Source: Fimbriimonadaceae bacterium
GTDB taxonomy: Bacteria; Armatimonadota; Fimbriimonadia; Fimbriimonadales; Fimbriimonadaceae
Reading direction: 5' to 3'
NCBI GenBank assembly: GCA_019454145.1
Contig: CP075366.1
Coordinates: 909,564 to 973,563 of the forward strand
DNA: 64,000 nt
This document shows, piece by piece, positions 35,830 to 45,544 of the stretch. Both the position numbers and the translations under genes were made by a program. Each line of letters opens with the position of its first letter. Positions within the stretch are counted from its first letter, which is position 1. The notes below the pieces were generated by a model. It made no database searches. It saw nothing but the letters and a program-made list of their open reading frames with translations, and had not been told where the DNA came from.

Positions 35830-36990
35830 TTACGAGACCGCTAACGGAACGAGCTTTCGTCCGTTCTTCCCTACTTCTTCCGGATTTTCTCGCACAATTT
35901 CCTTGTATAGAGAATCGCGTTCAATCGGCTCGCGGCCAACTTCGCGGATCATGGCGCACATATTCTTGTAAGTCAGCACCTGGGATTTATTACCGAATTC
36001 ACCTTCTTTGTAAGTGATCTCGTATTCGTGAACCAAACCATCGGTGTCGTCGGCACCATACCAAAGAGCGGCCTGAGTGATCTCAGGGGTGTTCATGATC
36101 CAGAAACTTTTAATGTGCTCAAAGTTATCCAGCATGAGGCGGCTCACGGCGATATTCCGCAAATCTGTGTAGCCAGTTAGCGATTTGATATCTTCCAGTT
36201 CAGTTTTTTCTGGGTGGAACGAAAGCGGAGTAAAGCAAACAAAGTGCTTTGTTTCATCTTGAAGCTCCCGCAGTTGGATCAAGTGGCTGACTCGCTCTTC
36301 ATCAGTTTCGATATGACCGTACAGCATGGTTGCGTATTGGGTGAGCCCCAAGTTTGCCGCCGCGCGAGCGACCGATTTCCAGCCGTCGCCGCCCAGCTTT
36401 TTGCCGAAGAGTTCTCGGTGAACGCGGTCGCTTAAGATTTCGATTCCGCCACCAGGGAGAGAATCCAATCCTGCTTCCACCAAATCGCGTAGAGCTTGTT
36501 CGTGAGTTACCCCACCCTTGCTCGCGATCTGCTCAATTTCGATTGCCGTAAACGCCTTGACGTGCGCTTTCGGCATCACTTCCTTCACCACTCGGCAAAG
36601 ATCAAGGTAGTACTGGTAAGGCAATCGAGGGTTAATTCCGCCCACCATGTGAACCTCTGTGATATCAACATCTTTGTGCCAATCCAAGCGACGGCGCACC
36701 TCCTCGATTGACATTTCATAAGGGTCTGGCCCGCCTTTTTTCGCGTAAAACGAACAGAACTTACAGAACTTGTTGCAGATATTGGTGTAGTTGATGTGCT
36801 GGTTTCGCACAAAGTAGGTGCGTTTGCCGTGGAGACGCTCACGGACGATGTTCGCCATGTAACCCACGGCGGTGAGGTTCGGGGTCTGGTACAGCCGGAT
36901 TCCATCTTCGTGGCTCAGTCGTTCGCCTGCCTCTACCTTCTTGTAGATGTCAATCAGGTCGCCAACAATCCGTTCTGCTGCGATGCTCAT
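35830..36990 (-). CDS. mqnE: Aminofutalosine synthase MqnE
   Basis: A 386-residue radical-SAM enzyme. NICNKFCKFCSFYAK holds the CxxxCxxC cluster motif, VHMVGGINPRLPYQYY and GLDSLPGGGIEILSD are typical of MqnE, and LPGGGIE distinguishes it from MqnC relatives. It joins SAM-derived adenosyl radical chemistry to a chorismate-derived enolpyruvyl benzoate to make aminofutalosine, a step of the futalosine menaquinone pathway. Other mqn genes are absent here. It ends just outside the DUF559 cassette and diverges from dxr. Confidence 0.93.
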   Translation of the reverse strand: MSIAAERIVGDLIDIYKKVEAGERLSHEDGIRLYQTPNLTAVGYMANIVRERLHGKRTYFVRNQHINYTNICNKFCKFCSFYAKKGGPDPYEMSIEEVRRRLDWHKDVDITEVHMVGGINPRLPYQYYLDLCRVVKEVMPKAHVKAFTAIEIEQIASKGGVTHEQALRDLVEAGLDSLPGGGIEILSDRVHRELFGKKLGGDGWKSVARAAANLGLTQYATMLYGHIETDEERVSHLIQLRELQDETKHFVCFTPLSFHPEKTELEDIKSLTGYTDLRNIAVSRLMLDNFEHIKSFWIMNTPEITQAALWYGADDTDGLVHEYEITYKEGEFGNKSQVLTYKNMCAMIREVGREPIERDSLYKEIVRENPEEVGKNGRKLVPLAVS

Positions 36991-37114
36991 ATCGGTTCTT
37001 ACGAGTTTTCAACAAAAATTGAAAACTGTCTAATATTACCTGACGAATCTCCTCACCCAGCTAACTCAGGGTCCTGACACTTTCCACATTTGCTAACCAG
37101 CTAAACTATATTCC

Positions 37115-38239
37115 GTGAAGCGGATTGTCATTCTGGGGTCAACAGGAAGTATCGGCACCCAGACTCTAGATATTGTTCGCCAGCACCCCGACCGCCTGCA
37201 GGTCGTTGGATTAGTCGCAAACAAATCCGCCGAGCAAATCCAAAAACAAACACAGGAATTTAACGTTCCTCGCATTGCTTTAATGGATGAATTGGTAGCC
37301 CAAGCCTCCAGCATTCCGGGCGGGATGAACGCGATCATCGAGATGGTCACCGATAGCAAAGTTGACCTCGTTGTTGTCGCGGTTGCCGGAGTCATTGGCC
37401 TTCAACCCACCATCGCCGCGATTGAAGCAGGCAAAAACATCGCTCTGGCAAGCAAGGAAGTTCTGGTTGCCGCTGGTGAAGTGGTTATGCCGCTGATCAA
37501 AAAACACAATGTGCAAATCACTCCGATCGACAGCGAACACTCTGCCCTGTTCCAATGCATCCAAGGTTATTCGGCTGATCAAATTGATCGCCTTATCTTA
37601 ACCGCGTCGGGCGGGCCGTTCCGTGGAAAATCGCGCGAAGAACTGCAATCCGTTACGCGCGAGCAAACCCTTGCCCACCCCACCTGGAACATGGGCGGCA
37701 AGATCACAATCGATTCCGCCACGATGATGAACAAGGGGCTTGAGATCATCGAAGCCTGCCATCTATTCCAAATCCCCGCCGACCGAATTGATGTCGTGAT
37801 TCACCCGCAAAGCATTATTCACAGCATGGTTCAGCTCACGGATTCTAGCGTGCTTGGGCAACTCGGTTGGCCAGATATGCGCTTGCCGATTCAATACGCA
37901 CTTCTCTACCCCGAGCGCAAACCGAACACTCTCAAGCCTTGGAATCCAATCGAAACCCCTAACCTGACCTTTGAAAAGCCAGACGAAGAGACCTTTGAAT
38001 GTCTGCGCTTAGCCCGCCAAGCCGTTAAGATAGGTGGAACCATGCCCTGCGCTCTTAATGCGGCGAACGAAGAAACAGCAAACGCCTTTCTTAATGGGTC
38101 TGTTTCATTTCTTGGAATCGCCGACATTAATAGAGGCGTCATGGAAAAACACACGCCAATTTCTCCCACTTTAGAAAGCCTTCTGGAAACAGATCGCTGG
38201 GCCCGCGAAACCGCACGGCAACTAATGGGGTTAGGATAA
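37115..38239 (+). CDS. dxr: 1-deoxy-D-xylulose 5-phosphate reductoisomerase
   Basis: A 374-residue enzyme of the MEP isoprenoid pathway. GSTGSIGTQTLD binds NADPH, SKEVLVAAGE and DSEHSALFQC give metal and substrate residues, and ASGGPFRG and WNMGGKITIDSATMMNKGLE are the signature blocks. It starts at GTG. rseP follows 7 bases later, a common gene pair in bacteria. Confidence 0.96.
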   Translation: MKRIVILGSTGSIGTQTLDIVRQHPDRLQVVGLVANKSAEQIQKQTQEFNVPRIALMDELVAQASSIPGGMNAIIEMVTDSKVDLVVVAVAGVIGLQPTIAAIEAGKNIALASKEVLVAAGEVVMPLIKKHNVQITPIDSEHSALFQCIQGYSADQIDRLILTASGGPFRGKSREELQSVTREQTLAHPTWNMGGKITIDSATMMNKGLEIIEACHLFQIPADRIDVVIHPQSIIHSMVQLTDSSVLGQLGWPDMRLPIQYALLYPERKPNTLKPWNPIETPNLTFEKPDEETFECLRLARQAVKIGGTMPCALNAANEETANAFLNGSVSFLGIADINRGVMEKHTPISPTLESLLETDRWARETARQLMGLG

Positions 38240-38246
38240 ACAATCA

Positions 38247-39956
38247 ATGGATCTTTTGCAAGCCGTTCTCCACGGGCTGACCACTGCCTTCACTTTCCTC
38301 ATCGTGATCACGGTTCTGATCGCGGTTCATGAGCTAGGGCATTACTGGGTGGCAAAACTGTGCGGAATGCACGTCACAGCTTTTGCGGTCATGGTAGGCG
38401 GGGTTCGCAAAACCCCCTTGGATCATTTACTTAAGAAACCATTGATGAAAAGCTCTGTGGTCTGGGCGATTGGAATCATTGTGGCGGTTGCTACGGTTCT
38501 CGCCGGATTCTATGGGCAGAAGCCAGCTTTTTATGCCGGGCTGACGTTCTTTGCTTCGGTTGGGCCGCTGTGGATGATTTCCCGGTTGAATGCGCTTTAC
38601 CACCGACCGCTTTCCGAAGGCATATTCACGTTACTCAAAAGTTATGCCGTGGTCGTGCTTATTTTGGCGATAGGCACACGCTTCCAAAACCTAGATGTCG
38701 TCTACGCACTTTCAATGCTGATTGGAGCGGCATCAGTTGCTGTGATGCTTGCCTATTACTATCCCGTATTGCGAACGGGTGGCGCTGATACTACTGATCC
38801 GACCATTGATGTCGAAAGCGCAACGGAAACAGTGTTCGCTGAAGGCGATGGAAACAAAGGATTCGGTGAGATTATTGCCAACCATCAATCAGTTCCTGTT
38901 CGGTTCCGACCATTAATGAGCCGGGTAGATCGGCATGGAACCGAGTTCTCCCTTCTGCTTCTGCCGCTGGGTGGATTTGCCTCAATTGCGGGGATGCAAG
39001 CGCGTGAAGACGGCAGTGAAATTTCGATTGAAAAAGGGTTCTTTTCTAAGTCACCGATCAAGCGATTACTTACTCTATTTGCTGGCCCGCTGTTTAGTGT
39101 ATTACTAGGAATGCTTTTAATCTTTGTTGCTATTTTGGGCCAAGGCAAAGAGACGATGACGACCGTGGTCGGCTCACTTGGAGATGGGCCAGCCAAATCA
39201 GCCGGAATCCAACTAGGCGACAAAATCACTGCGATCAATGGCGAATCTACTCCTGGTTTTTACAATGTTATTGAGAAAGTCCGATTTGCTTATACCGAAA
39301 AGGATGGAGTCTATCTGCCCACTCCCCTCCAAGTGACTATTGATCGTGCAGGGAAAGAGCTGAATTTCACAGTCACACCGGAAGTTGGAGCAGAACCCAC
39401 GCCCCTGCTGGACAAAGACATCAATCCAACAAACGAATCCAAAATCCAAGCCAAGCTGATGATCGGAGGGGAAATTGGCTACGAGCCTGTATCAGCCAGT
39501 GAAGCTGCAACGTTTGCGATTAATACGCCAGCAAGAGGTGTTCAACAGCTATTCAAAGTGTTCACCAACTACCAAACCGCTAAGGAATCGGTAGGCGGGC
39601 CAGGCACCATGGTTCAGCAAACTTCAACAGCAGTTGAAAACGGAATTTGGCAAATCCTTCTGCTTGCCGGTGGGCTTTCGCTGAGCCTTGGATTGCTCAA
39701 CCTGCTCCCCTTCCCTCCTCTTGACGGAGGTCAGATGGTGATCGCTTTTATCGAACTTCTTCGTGGCAATCGCAGACTTCCGCACAGCATGCAAGTTGCG
39801 CTTCATAACATCGGAGGAATGGCGGTGCTTCTGTTGATGCTTGCCGCATTTACGATTGATGCCACCCGCCGAAGCGAAGCCAACAAGCCCAAGGAAAAAC
39901 CGCAAGTCGAACAGCCTGCGGTTAAGAATCCTGAAACTGAAAAAGAAAAAAGCTGA
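38247..39956 (+). CDS. rseP: RseP-type site-2 zinc metalloprotease (M50)
   Basis: A 569-residue membrane protease. HELGH near residue 28 in the first helix binds zinc, and LLNLLPFPPLDGGQ near 490 is the second ligand motif. One PDZ domain (about 305-350, SLGDGPAKSAGIQLGDKITAINGE) lies between. The protein is about 100 residues longer than common RseP because three or so extra membrane helices (about 70-175) are inserted after HELGH. It cuts membrane-bound regulators such as anti-sigma factors. A Lys/Glu-rich tail ends it. Confidence 0.9.
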   Translation: MDLLQAVLHGLTTAFTFLIVITVLIAVHELGHYWVAKLCGMHVTAFAVMVGGVRKTPLDHLLKKPLMKSSVVWAIGIIVAVATVLAGFYGQKPAFYAGLTFFASVGPLWMISRLNALYHRPLSEGIFTLLKSYAVVVLILAIGTRFQNLDVVYALSMLIGAASVAVMLAYYYPVLRTGGADTTDPTIDVESATETVFAEGDGNKGFGEIIANHQSVPVRFRPLMSRVDRHGTEFSLLLLPLGGFASIAGMQAREDGSEISIEKGFFSKSPIKRLLTLFAGPLFSVLLGMLLIFVAILGQGKETMTTVVGSLGDGPAKSAGIQLGDKITAINGESTPGFYNVIEKVRFAYTEKDGVYLPTPLQVTIDRAGKELNFTVTPEVGAEPTPLLDKDINPTNESKIQAKLMIGGEIGYEPVSASEAATFAINTPARGVQQLFKVFTNYQTAKESVGGPGTMVQQTSTAVENGIWQILLLAGGLSLSLGLLNLLPFPPLDGGQMVIAFIELLRGNRRLPHSMQVALHNIGGMAVLLLMLAAFTIDATRRSEANKPKEKPQVEQPAVKNPETEKEKS

Positions 39957-40760
39957 TTAGTCGAACAGTGACTTCAGATAATCCAATTCCACTTTCAGTT
40001 CTTCGGCAGTTGTGCTAACCATCGGGCGGAGTTCAATGCGGCCCACAAACTCGATGTTGCGAAGCTGCCTCGCCATATCTGCCCAATCGGTCATGCCGTC
40101 TTGAACAGTAGACCATCGCCTTGCCCAGCCTTTATTATTACTGTCTGAAGCACCAGGATGGCGAAGCAGAACATTGTCGCGAACGGTGATGCAAGCCAAA
40201 TAATCCATCAGGATCGCCACGGTGTAATCCCAGGCTTCAAACCCCTCGAACAGCGCTCCGCCTGGGTCGAGTTGCACTCCAAAACGATTGGGCTTCAGTC
40301 CACGCACCAGATGGAAGGCGGCGGATGGTGAAGGCAACAGGCTCTCACCAGCCACGGGCAAAAGTAGCTTCATTTCGTATTCGTCGAGAATTGGTTCAAG
40401 GGTTTCTAAGTAACCCCGAGCTTTGGTCAATCGCGACCGTACAAAATAGCCCTTCTTAGGAATCGTAGAAACAGCAAATTCTTTAATTCCGCAAGCGTGT
40501 AGGAGTTTTAAGAAATCGGTTTCTCCCACCAACTGTTCAAGAGTTAGTTCGAGTTCTGCGGTGTCGCACTCCACTCCCGCGGCGGAAAGCGCGTTCACGT
40601 AGTCGGGCATTCCTGGATAGATTTCATCAATGGTTGCATGCAGACCTTGACCGATTAGAACCGTGCAGGTATCAAATCCTGCCGCTTTGACCTTTGCCGC
40701 TAATTCCTCCGCAGATTCATTCGCAAACTCCTGACTCTGCAAGCTCCAAGAAATCTTCAC
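39957..40760 (-). CDS. Xylose-isomerase-like TIM barrel protein
   Basis: About 267 residues from a GTG at 40760; the longer open frame would run over the divergent aquaporin gene. Segments such as AAKVKAAGFDTCTV, LHACGIKEFAVSTI, LKLLLPVAGE-like EMKLLLPVAGESL, and FGVQLDPGGALFEG fit the sugar-phosphate isomerase/epimerase superfamily, which uses a metal in a TIM barrel. The reaction is unknown. Its stop abuts the rseP stop. Confidence 0.65.
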   Translation of the reverse strand: MKISWSLQSQEFANESAEELAAKVKAAGFDTCTVLIGQGLHATIDEIYPGMPDYVNALSAAGVECDTAELELTLEQLVGETDFLKLLHACGIKEFAVSTIPKKGYFVRSRLTKARGYLETLEPILDEYEMKLLLPVAGESLLPSPSAAFHLVRGLKPNRFGVQLDPGGALFEGFEAWDYTVAILMDYLACITVRDNVLLRHPGASDSNNKGWARRWSTVQDGMTDWADMARQLRNIEFVGRIELRPMVSTTAEELKVELDYLKSLFD

Positions 40761-40814
40761 GCTTAATCTTTTACCCGCTCCTCCATTCGCCTTTGGTTCG
40801 TCTGGAACCGCATA

Positions 40815-41489
40815 ATGAAGCCACGAGCACTCATTGCCGAATTCATTGGGGTTTTTGCCCTGTGCTTTATCGGCATCCTTGCCATTAAATTCTCCGGCGA
40901 CGCCGGTGGAACTCTCGTCGCGGTCGCTCTCGCCCACGGTTTGGCGATTACGGTGATGATTGCCGCTTTCGGCGCAACAAGCGGAGCGCACTTCAATCCC
41001 GCAGTTTCGTTTGCGATGCTCATCACCAAGCGCATGGACCTCATGGGATTCCTTGGTTATGTCATCGCTCAGATTTTTGGCGGTGCGGTCGGAGCAATGG
41101 CCGCTGGTGCGATCCTCGGTAATGAAGCAGTCGGAGCGGGAACGCCAGCCCTCGGAGCAGGATTCGCAACTACTCCGGCTCTACTTGCAGAGATCATCGC
41201 AACGTTTTTCCTTGTGGCAACGATCTTCGGAACCGCTGTCAGCAAAAAATCTCCTGGCCAAGCTCCGCTATACATTGGTTTGAGCATTGTCGCCGGGATT
41301 CTCGCAACCGGTCCAGTAAGTGGGGCGGCTCTCAATCCCGCTCGCTATCTGGGCCCAGCAATCGTCGGCGGAGTTTTCGGCCCTGAATTTTGGGTTTGGA
41401 TAGTTGGCCCTCTGGTGGGCGGAACCATTGCTGGTTTGCTTCACGATAAAGTGATTCTCCCGGGCGAAGAAGAACCGATTAGCGAATAG
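40815..41489 (+). CDS. Aquaporin / MIP-family channel
   Basis: A 224-residue six-helix channel. The two NPA half-helix motifs are clear: AHFNPAVSFA near residue 57 and ALNPARYLG near 177, with Arg after the second NPA forming the selectivity filter. The short loops and size favour a water channel over a glycerol facilitator. It ends at a hairpin shared with the convergent Gly-rich gene. Confidence 0.93.
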   Translation: MKPRALIAEFIGVFALCFIGILAIKFSGDAGGTLVAVALAHGLAITVMIAAFGATSGAHFNPAVSFAMLITKRMDLMGFLGYVIAQIFGGAVGAMAAGAILGNEAVGAGTPALGAGFATTPALLAEIIATFFLVATIFGTAVSKKSPGQAPLYIGLSIVAGILATGPVSGAALNPARYLGPAIVGGVFGPEFWVWIVGPLVGGTIAGLLHDKVILPGEEEPISE

Positions 41490-41513
41490 TTTTCAAGAGT
41501 AATAAATAATAGA

Positions 41514-41542
41514 GCCCCGTCGGTCATCTGACCTAACGGGGC
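41514..41542. terminator. Shared hairpin terminator
   Basis: GCCCCGT (41514-41520) pairs with ACGGGGC (41536-41542), with an inner GGTCA/TGACC stem. It sits between the convergent aquaporin and Gly-rich genes. No long T-run is seen on either side. Confidence 0.65.
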
Positions 41543-41564
41543 ATCTCTATGCAGGTTAATGGGA

Positions 41565-42863
41565 TTAGAAGACTAGCGAGACCTGTTCGGTGTCTCCCCC
41601 GCCGCCGTTTCCGCCATTACCGCCCCGGCCACCAGGCCCCCCCGGACCGCCTTGACCGCCAGGTCCACCTTGTCCGCCACCGCCGAATCCACCGCGACCT
41701 TGTTGAGCAGGTCGAGGGCTGAATTCAAACTTGGCACCAAGCATGGAATTCCACTTTGTTCGTTGAGAATCTGTGAGGACAGCCAGAACCTTTGCGTTCA
41801 ATTCCTCTTCCATCTTCTTGATTTCTTCAGGTGTTGGAGGTGTTGGGGGTTCGCCTGGGCCACCTTGACCACCGCCGAATCCGCCCTGTCCGCCACCGCC
41901 TTGGCGTTGTCCGCCTCCAGCTCCGCCTTGACCGCCTTGTTGACGCTGACCGCCACCGAAGCCACCTTGTCCTCCGCCTTCACCTGGAGGAGGGCCGCCT
42001 GGGCCGCCACCGAAACCACGTCGTTGCGAACGCATGATTTCCATGATTTGTTGCTTTTGGTCTTCGCTCAAACCGAGCTTTTCAGATACTTCTGGACTGA
42101 GCAATGCTCGTGGGCCCATGAATTGGAGTTCTAACTGCTTGTAACGGTTGAACTGCTTTTCGTTCATGTTGGCTTTGAGAACCGCATCCATCTTCGCCAG
42201 CATTTCTGGATCTTGACCGCGCATTTGCATACCAGGGCCGCCTTGACCGCCGCCATTGCGAGGCCCAGCTTGACCATTTCCACCACCGGCTTGGCCTTGT
42301 CCGCCAGCACCTTGTCGCTGACCACCGCCAACTCCACCTTGACCTTGACCTTGACCGCCGCCTTGTTGACGCTGACCGCCACCGAATCCGCCTTGTCCAC
42401 CGCCTTCACCTGGAGGAGGGCCGCCTGGGCCACCTTGGGGCATGATTTCACGGATTCCGTCTTGGATCTTTTGAATTTGCTCGTCGGTCAGTTTGAGTTC
42501 TGCTTTCACCTTTGGATCCATGAGCAATGCCATAGGGGGATTAGCTGGCATTCGCATTTGACCACCTGGGCCGCCAGGGCCTTCCTGACCAGGGCCACCC
42601 TGTCGTTGACCGCCACCAAAGCCGCCTTGTCCGCCACCTTGTTGCTGACCGCCTTGACCTCGGACTTGACCATCGCCTTCTGTATTGCCAGCAAGGATGA
42701 GATCGGAAGCACTGCCAGTCATTCCATCTACGTGACCATTTTCACCGCGTACTATGGGAACAAGCGCGGTGGATTTGCCTTGGGTCGCAGAAAATCCTGC
42801 ATAGCCAATCCCAACAATGCTGAGAACAGCCAGGGCAGAGATTAGAATCGTTTGTTGTTTCAT
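41565..42863 (-). CDS. Exported Gly/Gln-rich protein with LTxxQ-like helices
   Basis: A 432-residue protein. A signal or anchor helix (about 5-25) precedes blocks of low-complexity GGQGGFGGGQRQQGG-type sequence that occur at least three times. Between them lie short helical segments with LTDEQIQKIQDGI, LGLSEDQKQQIMEIM and LTDSQRTKWNSM, like the LTxxQ motif of Spy/CpxP periplasmic proteins. It may be a disordered periplasmic or extracellular protein with chaperone-like pieces. AGGAAC precedes the ATG. A two-component pair lies just upstream. Confidence 0.7.
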   Translation of the reverse strand: MKQQTILISALAVLSIVGIGYAGFSATQGKSTALVPIVRGENGHVDGMTGSASDLILAGNTEGDGQVRGQGGQQQGGGQGGFGGGQRQGGPGQEGPGGPGGQMRMPANPPMALLMDPKVKAELKLTDEQIQKIQDGIREIMPQGGPGGPPPGEGGGQGGFGGGQRQQGGGQGQGQGGVGGGQRQGAGGQGQAGGGNGQAGPRNGGGQGGPGMQMRGQDPEMLAKMDAVLKANMNEKQFNRYKQLELQFMGPRALLSPEVSEKLGLSEDQKQQIMEIMRSQRRGFGGGPGGPPPGEGGGQGGFGGGQRQQGGQGGAGGGQRQGGGGQGGFGGGQGGPGEPPTPPTPEEIKKMEEELNAKVLAVLTDSQRTKWNSMLGAKFEFSPRPAQQGRGGFGGGGQGGPGGQGGPGGPGGRGGNGGNGGGGDTEQVSLVF

Positions 42864-42956
42864 ATCGTTCCTGTTTCGCTAAAGCCGAAATGGCCTTATG
42901 ACACTTTGATTCTATGTTTCGCTTATGAGGAAACAATGAGGAACGAGCTAATTTTT

Positions 42957-43655
42957 CTAGCTGGCGACATTTTCTGCGACTTCAAGACGATAGCCGTAAC
43001 CACGAACGGTATGTATCAACCGCTTGCCTAATGGCTTCTCTAATTTCTGCCTTAATCGGTAGACCATAACTTCAAGAGAGTTTTGGTTGAACGCTTCGTC
43101 GTATCCCCAAACCCGCTCAAATATCTGATCGCGGCTGAGAACTCTTCCAGAATTCTGCAACATGTATTCGACTAAGCGGAATTCCAGTGAAGTCAGCGGA
43201 ATCACTTCTCCACGCACCCGAACCTGCCACTTGTCCAAATCCATTTCCAGTTCGCCGACTTGCATGGCAGTGTTCTCGTTCGCCTCCGTGTATTCTTTGT
43301 TACGCCGGAGTTGGGCACGAATTCTCGCCAGTAATTCTCGGGATTCAAACGGCTTGGTGAGGTAATCGTCTGCGCCCATTTCTAGCCCGATGACTTTATC
43401 AATCGTTTCATTGCGGCTGCTAAGCATCAAGATCGGCATTGTGTACTTAGATCGGATTTTGCGGCAAAGCGAGAAACCATCTTCATCTGGCATATTTACG
43501 TCAAGTATCAAGAGAGCCGGAACGTTTTCCGTTAGCGCTCGGTAGCCATCCACCGCATTTGCCGCGACCGTCACTTCAAACTTCTCCGCTGTGAGGATGT
43601 CTTTCAGTGATTTCAAAATGAATCGGTCGTCGTCAATTACGAGAATCTTTGCCAT
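42957..43655 (-). CDS. OmpR/PhoB-type response regulator
   Basis: A 232-residue regulator. Receiver residues are present: DDDRF acidic pocket, phospho-acceptor Asp in LLILDVNMPDEDG near 54, and Lys in YLTKPF near 104. The C-terminal winged helix (about 135-225) ends RLIHTVRGYGYRLE. It follows the histidine kinase gene by 5 bases and is likely its partner. The next gene downstream encodes the Gly/Gln-rich protein, which may be a target. Confidence 0.95.
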   Translation of the reverse strand: MAKILVIDDDRFILKSLKDILTAEKFEVTVAANAVDGYRALTENVPALLILDVNMPDEDGFSLCRKIRSKYTMPILMLSSRNETIDKVIGLEMGADDYLTKPFESRELLARIRAQLRRNKEYTEANENTAMQVGELEMDLDKWQVRVRGEVIPLTSLEFRLVEYMLQNSGRVLSRDQIFERVWGYDEAFNQNSLEVMVYRLRQKLEKPLGKRLIHTVRGYGYRLEVAENVAS

Positions 43656-43660
43656 GTTTT

Positions 43661-45253
43661 CTACCTTTTGAATTGAATGGAAAATGTCGTCCCTTTGCCT
43701 GGCTCAGATTCGCAGATGAGTTCCGCGTTGTGAGCGCGAGCGATCTCCCGGCAACTGAATAATCCCAGCCCGTAACCGTTCGCCCGATGCGAAACGAACG
43801 GTTCAAAAATCTGGTCAAGCATTTCTTGCTCTATCCCAACGCCTTGGTCGGAAACTTGAACCTCCAATCCCGCTGAATGATCGAAGCAACTGACTAGAAC
43901 AGTTCCCCCTTCTGGCATAGCTTGAATGCCGTTCAAAATCAAATTCACCAGCAAGTGCTCCAGACGGCCCTCGTCACCCTCTACCCAGTGGTCGTCGGCC
44001 TGGAGATTGGTTTCTAGCTTGACTTGCTGGATGTTCGCTTGCGCTTCCAAAAGCGTAATTACGTTCAGAACGATCTCGTTAATATCAACCGTGCTCATAC
44101 TTGAGCGGGTTGGGCGAGAATAAGAAAGCAATCGGTGAGCTAAAACCTCGAAGCGGTCAAGTTGAGTCGCCATCATCGCCATTTTTGCGGCGACGTCACC
44201 TTGTCCAACATCCAACTGTAGCCGAGTAGACGCTAAGATGTTCCGAATATCATGTGCCACGCTTGCGGAAAGCGCGCCAGTAACCGCCAGCTTTTCACTT
44301 TGAATCAGTTTCTCTTGCGTATTGGCGAGCGTATCTTGCGTAACTTCTAGATCAGATTCAAGAGACTTGAGATATTCCTCGCGTTCCAGTTCGCCAGCGA
44401 TCCGCGAAGCGATTTGCGCTAGAAATTGAAGGTCGTCTTGGTCAAGTTTCTCTTCTGACCTCGCATCCAAAATACAGAGTGTGCCGATTGTTCGACCGCT
44501 AGAATGGCGCACTGGCACACCGGCGTAGCGAGTCAATCCTGACCTTGCTGGCAACAAAGAGTCCATCCTCAAATCGCGGGTTGCATCCTGAATAATGATG
44601 GGGCGATCCATTGAAAGGCAGAACTGGCAGAAAGAATCTGACAATTTGTTTCCAGAGACTTGCTTCGCCGGATTAGATTCTGGGCCTACCGCCCGAAACT
44701 CCATAAAGTCGCCCTTGCGGATGCTGAGCAACGCGAATGAATCGAAGTGGCCTGCTACTTGATCAACCAGGCTTTGATAAACCTTGACTGGATCAGGGTC
44801 AACCAGCATCGCCGCAGAATGGATTGCTTCTAATTGGCGGCGGCGCTTCGCTTCGCGGGTGATATCAAGGAACGTCCACAGCCGACCGACCGGAGTGCCG
44901 TCTTCCAAATAAACCGGGCCAGTGTAACGTCGAATCGTCTTGTTGGGTTTGACTAGCCGTATTTCGTCCGACTGTACGGCATGAGGATCGGAATAAACCT
45001 CGGCAAGATTGGCCTCCCATTTATCTTCATTGATGATCCGGTCTCGAACTTGTTGCCGAACATCTTCAACATCAGTCGAAACAACACGATTGATATCAAT
45101 ATCCCAGATTTCTCCAAAACGCGCATTGCAGACCAAAGATCGGTGCTGAAGATCAGTGACCAAAACCCCGTGCTCAGATTCCTCAAGCACGGCCTTGAGC
45201 AACGGCTGGATCATTTCGTCGGCCAAATCCCGACGGGCAAGTTTATGTTTCAT
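43661..45253 (-). CDS. Sensor histidine kinase with PAS and GAF domains
   Basis: About 530 residues from an ATG at 45253. A PAS-like domain (about 15-130, ESEHGVLVTDLQHR) precedes a GAF domain (about 150-300) and a coiled coil. The kinase core has ASVAHDIRNILAS with the phospho-acceptor His, the N box VNLILNGIQAMPEGG, and G boxes VSDQGVGIEQEM and GYGLGLFSCREIA. No membrane helix is seen, so it is a cytoplasmic sensor. The response regulator follows directly. Confidence 0.93.
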   Translation of the reverse strand: MKHKLARRDLADEMIQPLLKAVLEESEHGVLVTDLQHRSLVCNARFGEIWDIDINRVVSTDVEDVRQQVRDRIINEDKWEANLAEVYSDPHAVQSDEIRLVKPNKTIRRYTGPVYLEDGTPVGRLWTFLDITREAKRRRQLEAIHSAAMLVDPDPVKVYQSLVDQVAGHFDSFALLSIRKGDFMEFRAVGPESNPAKQVSGNKLSDSFCQFCLSMDRPIIIQDATRDLRMDSLLPARSGLTRYAGVPVRHSSGRTIGTLCILDARSEEKLDQDDLQFLAQIASRIAGELEREEYLKSLESDLEVTQDTLANTQEKLIQSEKLAVTGALSASVAHDIRNILASTRLQLDVGQGDVAAKMAMMATQLDRFEVLAHRLLSYSRPTRSSMSTVDINEIVLNVITLLEAQANIQQVKLETNLQADDHWVEGDEGRLEHLLVNLILNGIQAMPEGGTVLVSCFDHSAGLEVQVSDQGVGIEQEMLDQIFEPFVSHRANGYGLGLFSCREIARAHNAELICESEPGKGTTFSIQFKR

Positions 45254-45492
45254 ATTAGTTTGGGCAGTACAAGTCAACTGAGCTTGCCTCCCAATATAAT
45301 TTTAGCCACAGATTCAACAATCCAAAGTGCTGCAGATTGCGCAAAAAAACCCAATCGTTTTGTGAGCACTAAGTTCATATAAACCCTTACTCCAGAATGG
45401 TAGAGCGAGAGACTGAACGAAACCTGAACGAAAATTGACTATTCGCTATATAGTTCAGCAAAAAATAAGAATAGCGTGGCTAATTTATGGTG

Positions 45493-45528
45493 TTGGGGCA
45501 AGTTAGTATGTCCGCTCACTTGCCCCAA
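45493..45528 (-). terminator. Hairpin after HAF-repeat gene
   Basis: TTGGGGCAAGT (45493-45503) pairs perfectly with ACTTGCCCCAA (45518-45528). It lies 17 bases past the HAF-repeat gene stop; the T-tail is poor. Confidence 0.6.
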
Positions 45529-45544
45529 ACATAAAGCAGGGAAG

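Noticed and set aside
40761-40991. N-terminal extension of the TIM-barrel protein
   Set aside because: It overlaps the divergent aquaporin gene and has no family similarity.
41652-42845. Plus-strand frames of 160 and 210 codons opposite the Gly/Gln-rich gene
   Set aside because: They come from the repetitive codon pattern of the Gly-rich gene read backwards (Thr/Ala/Leu-rich, no start signals).
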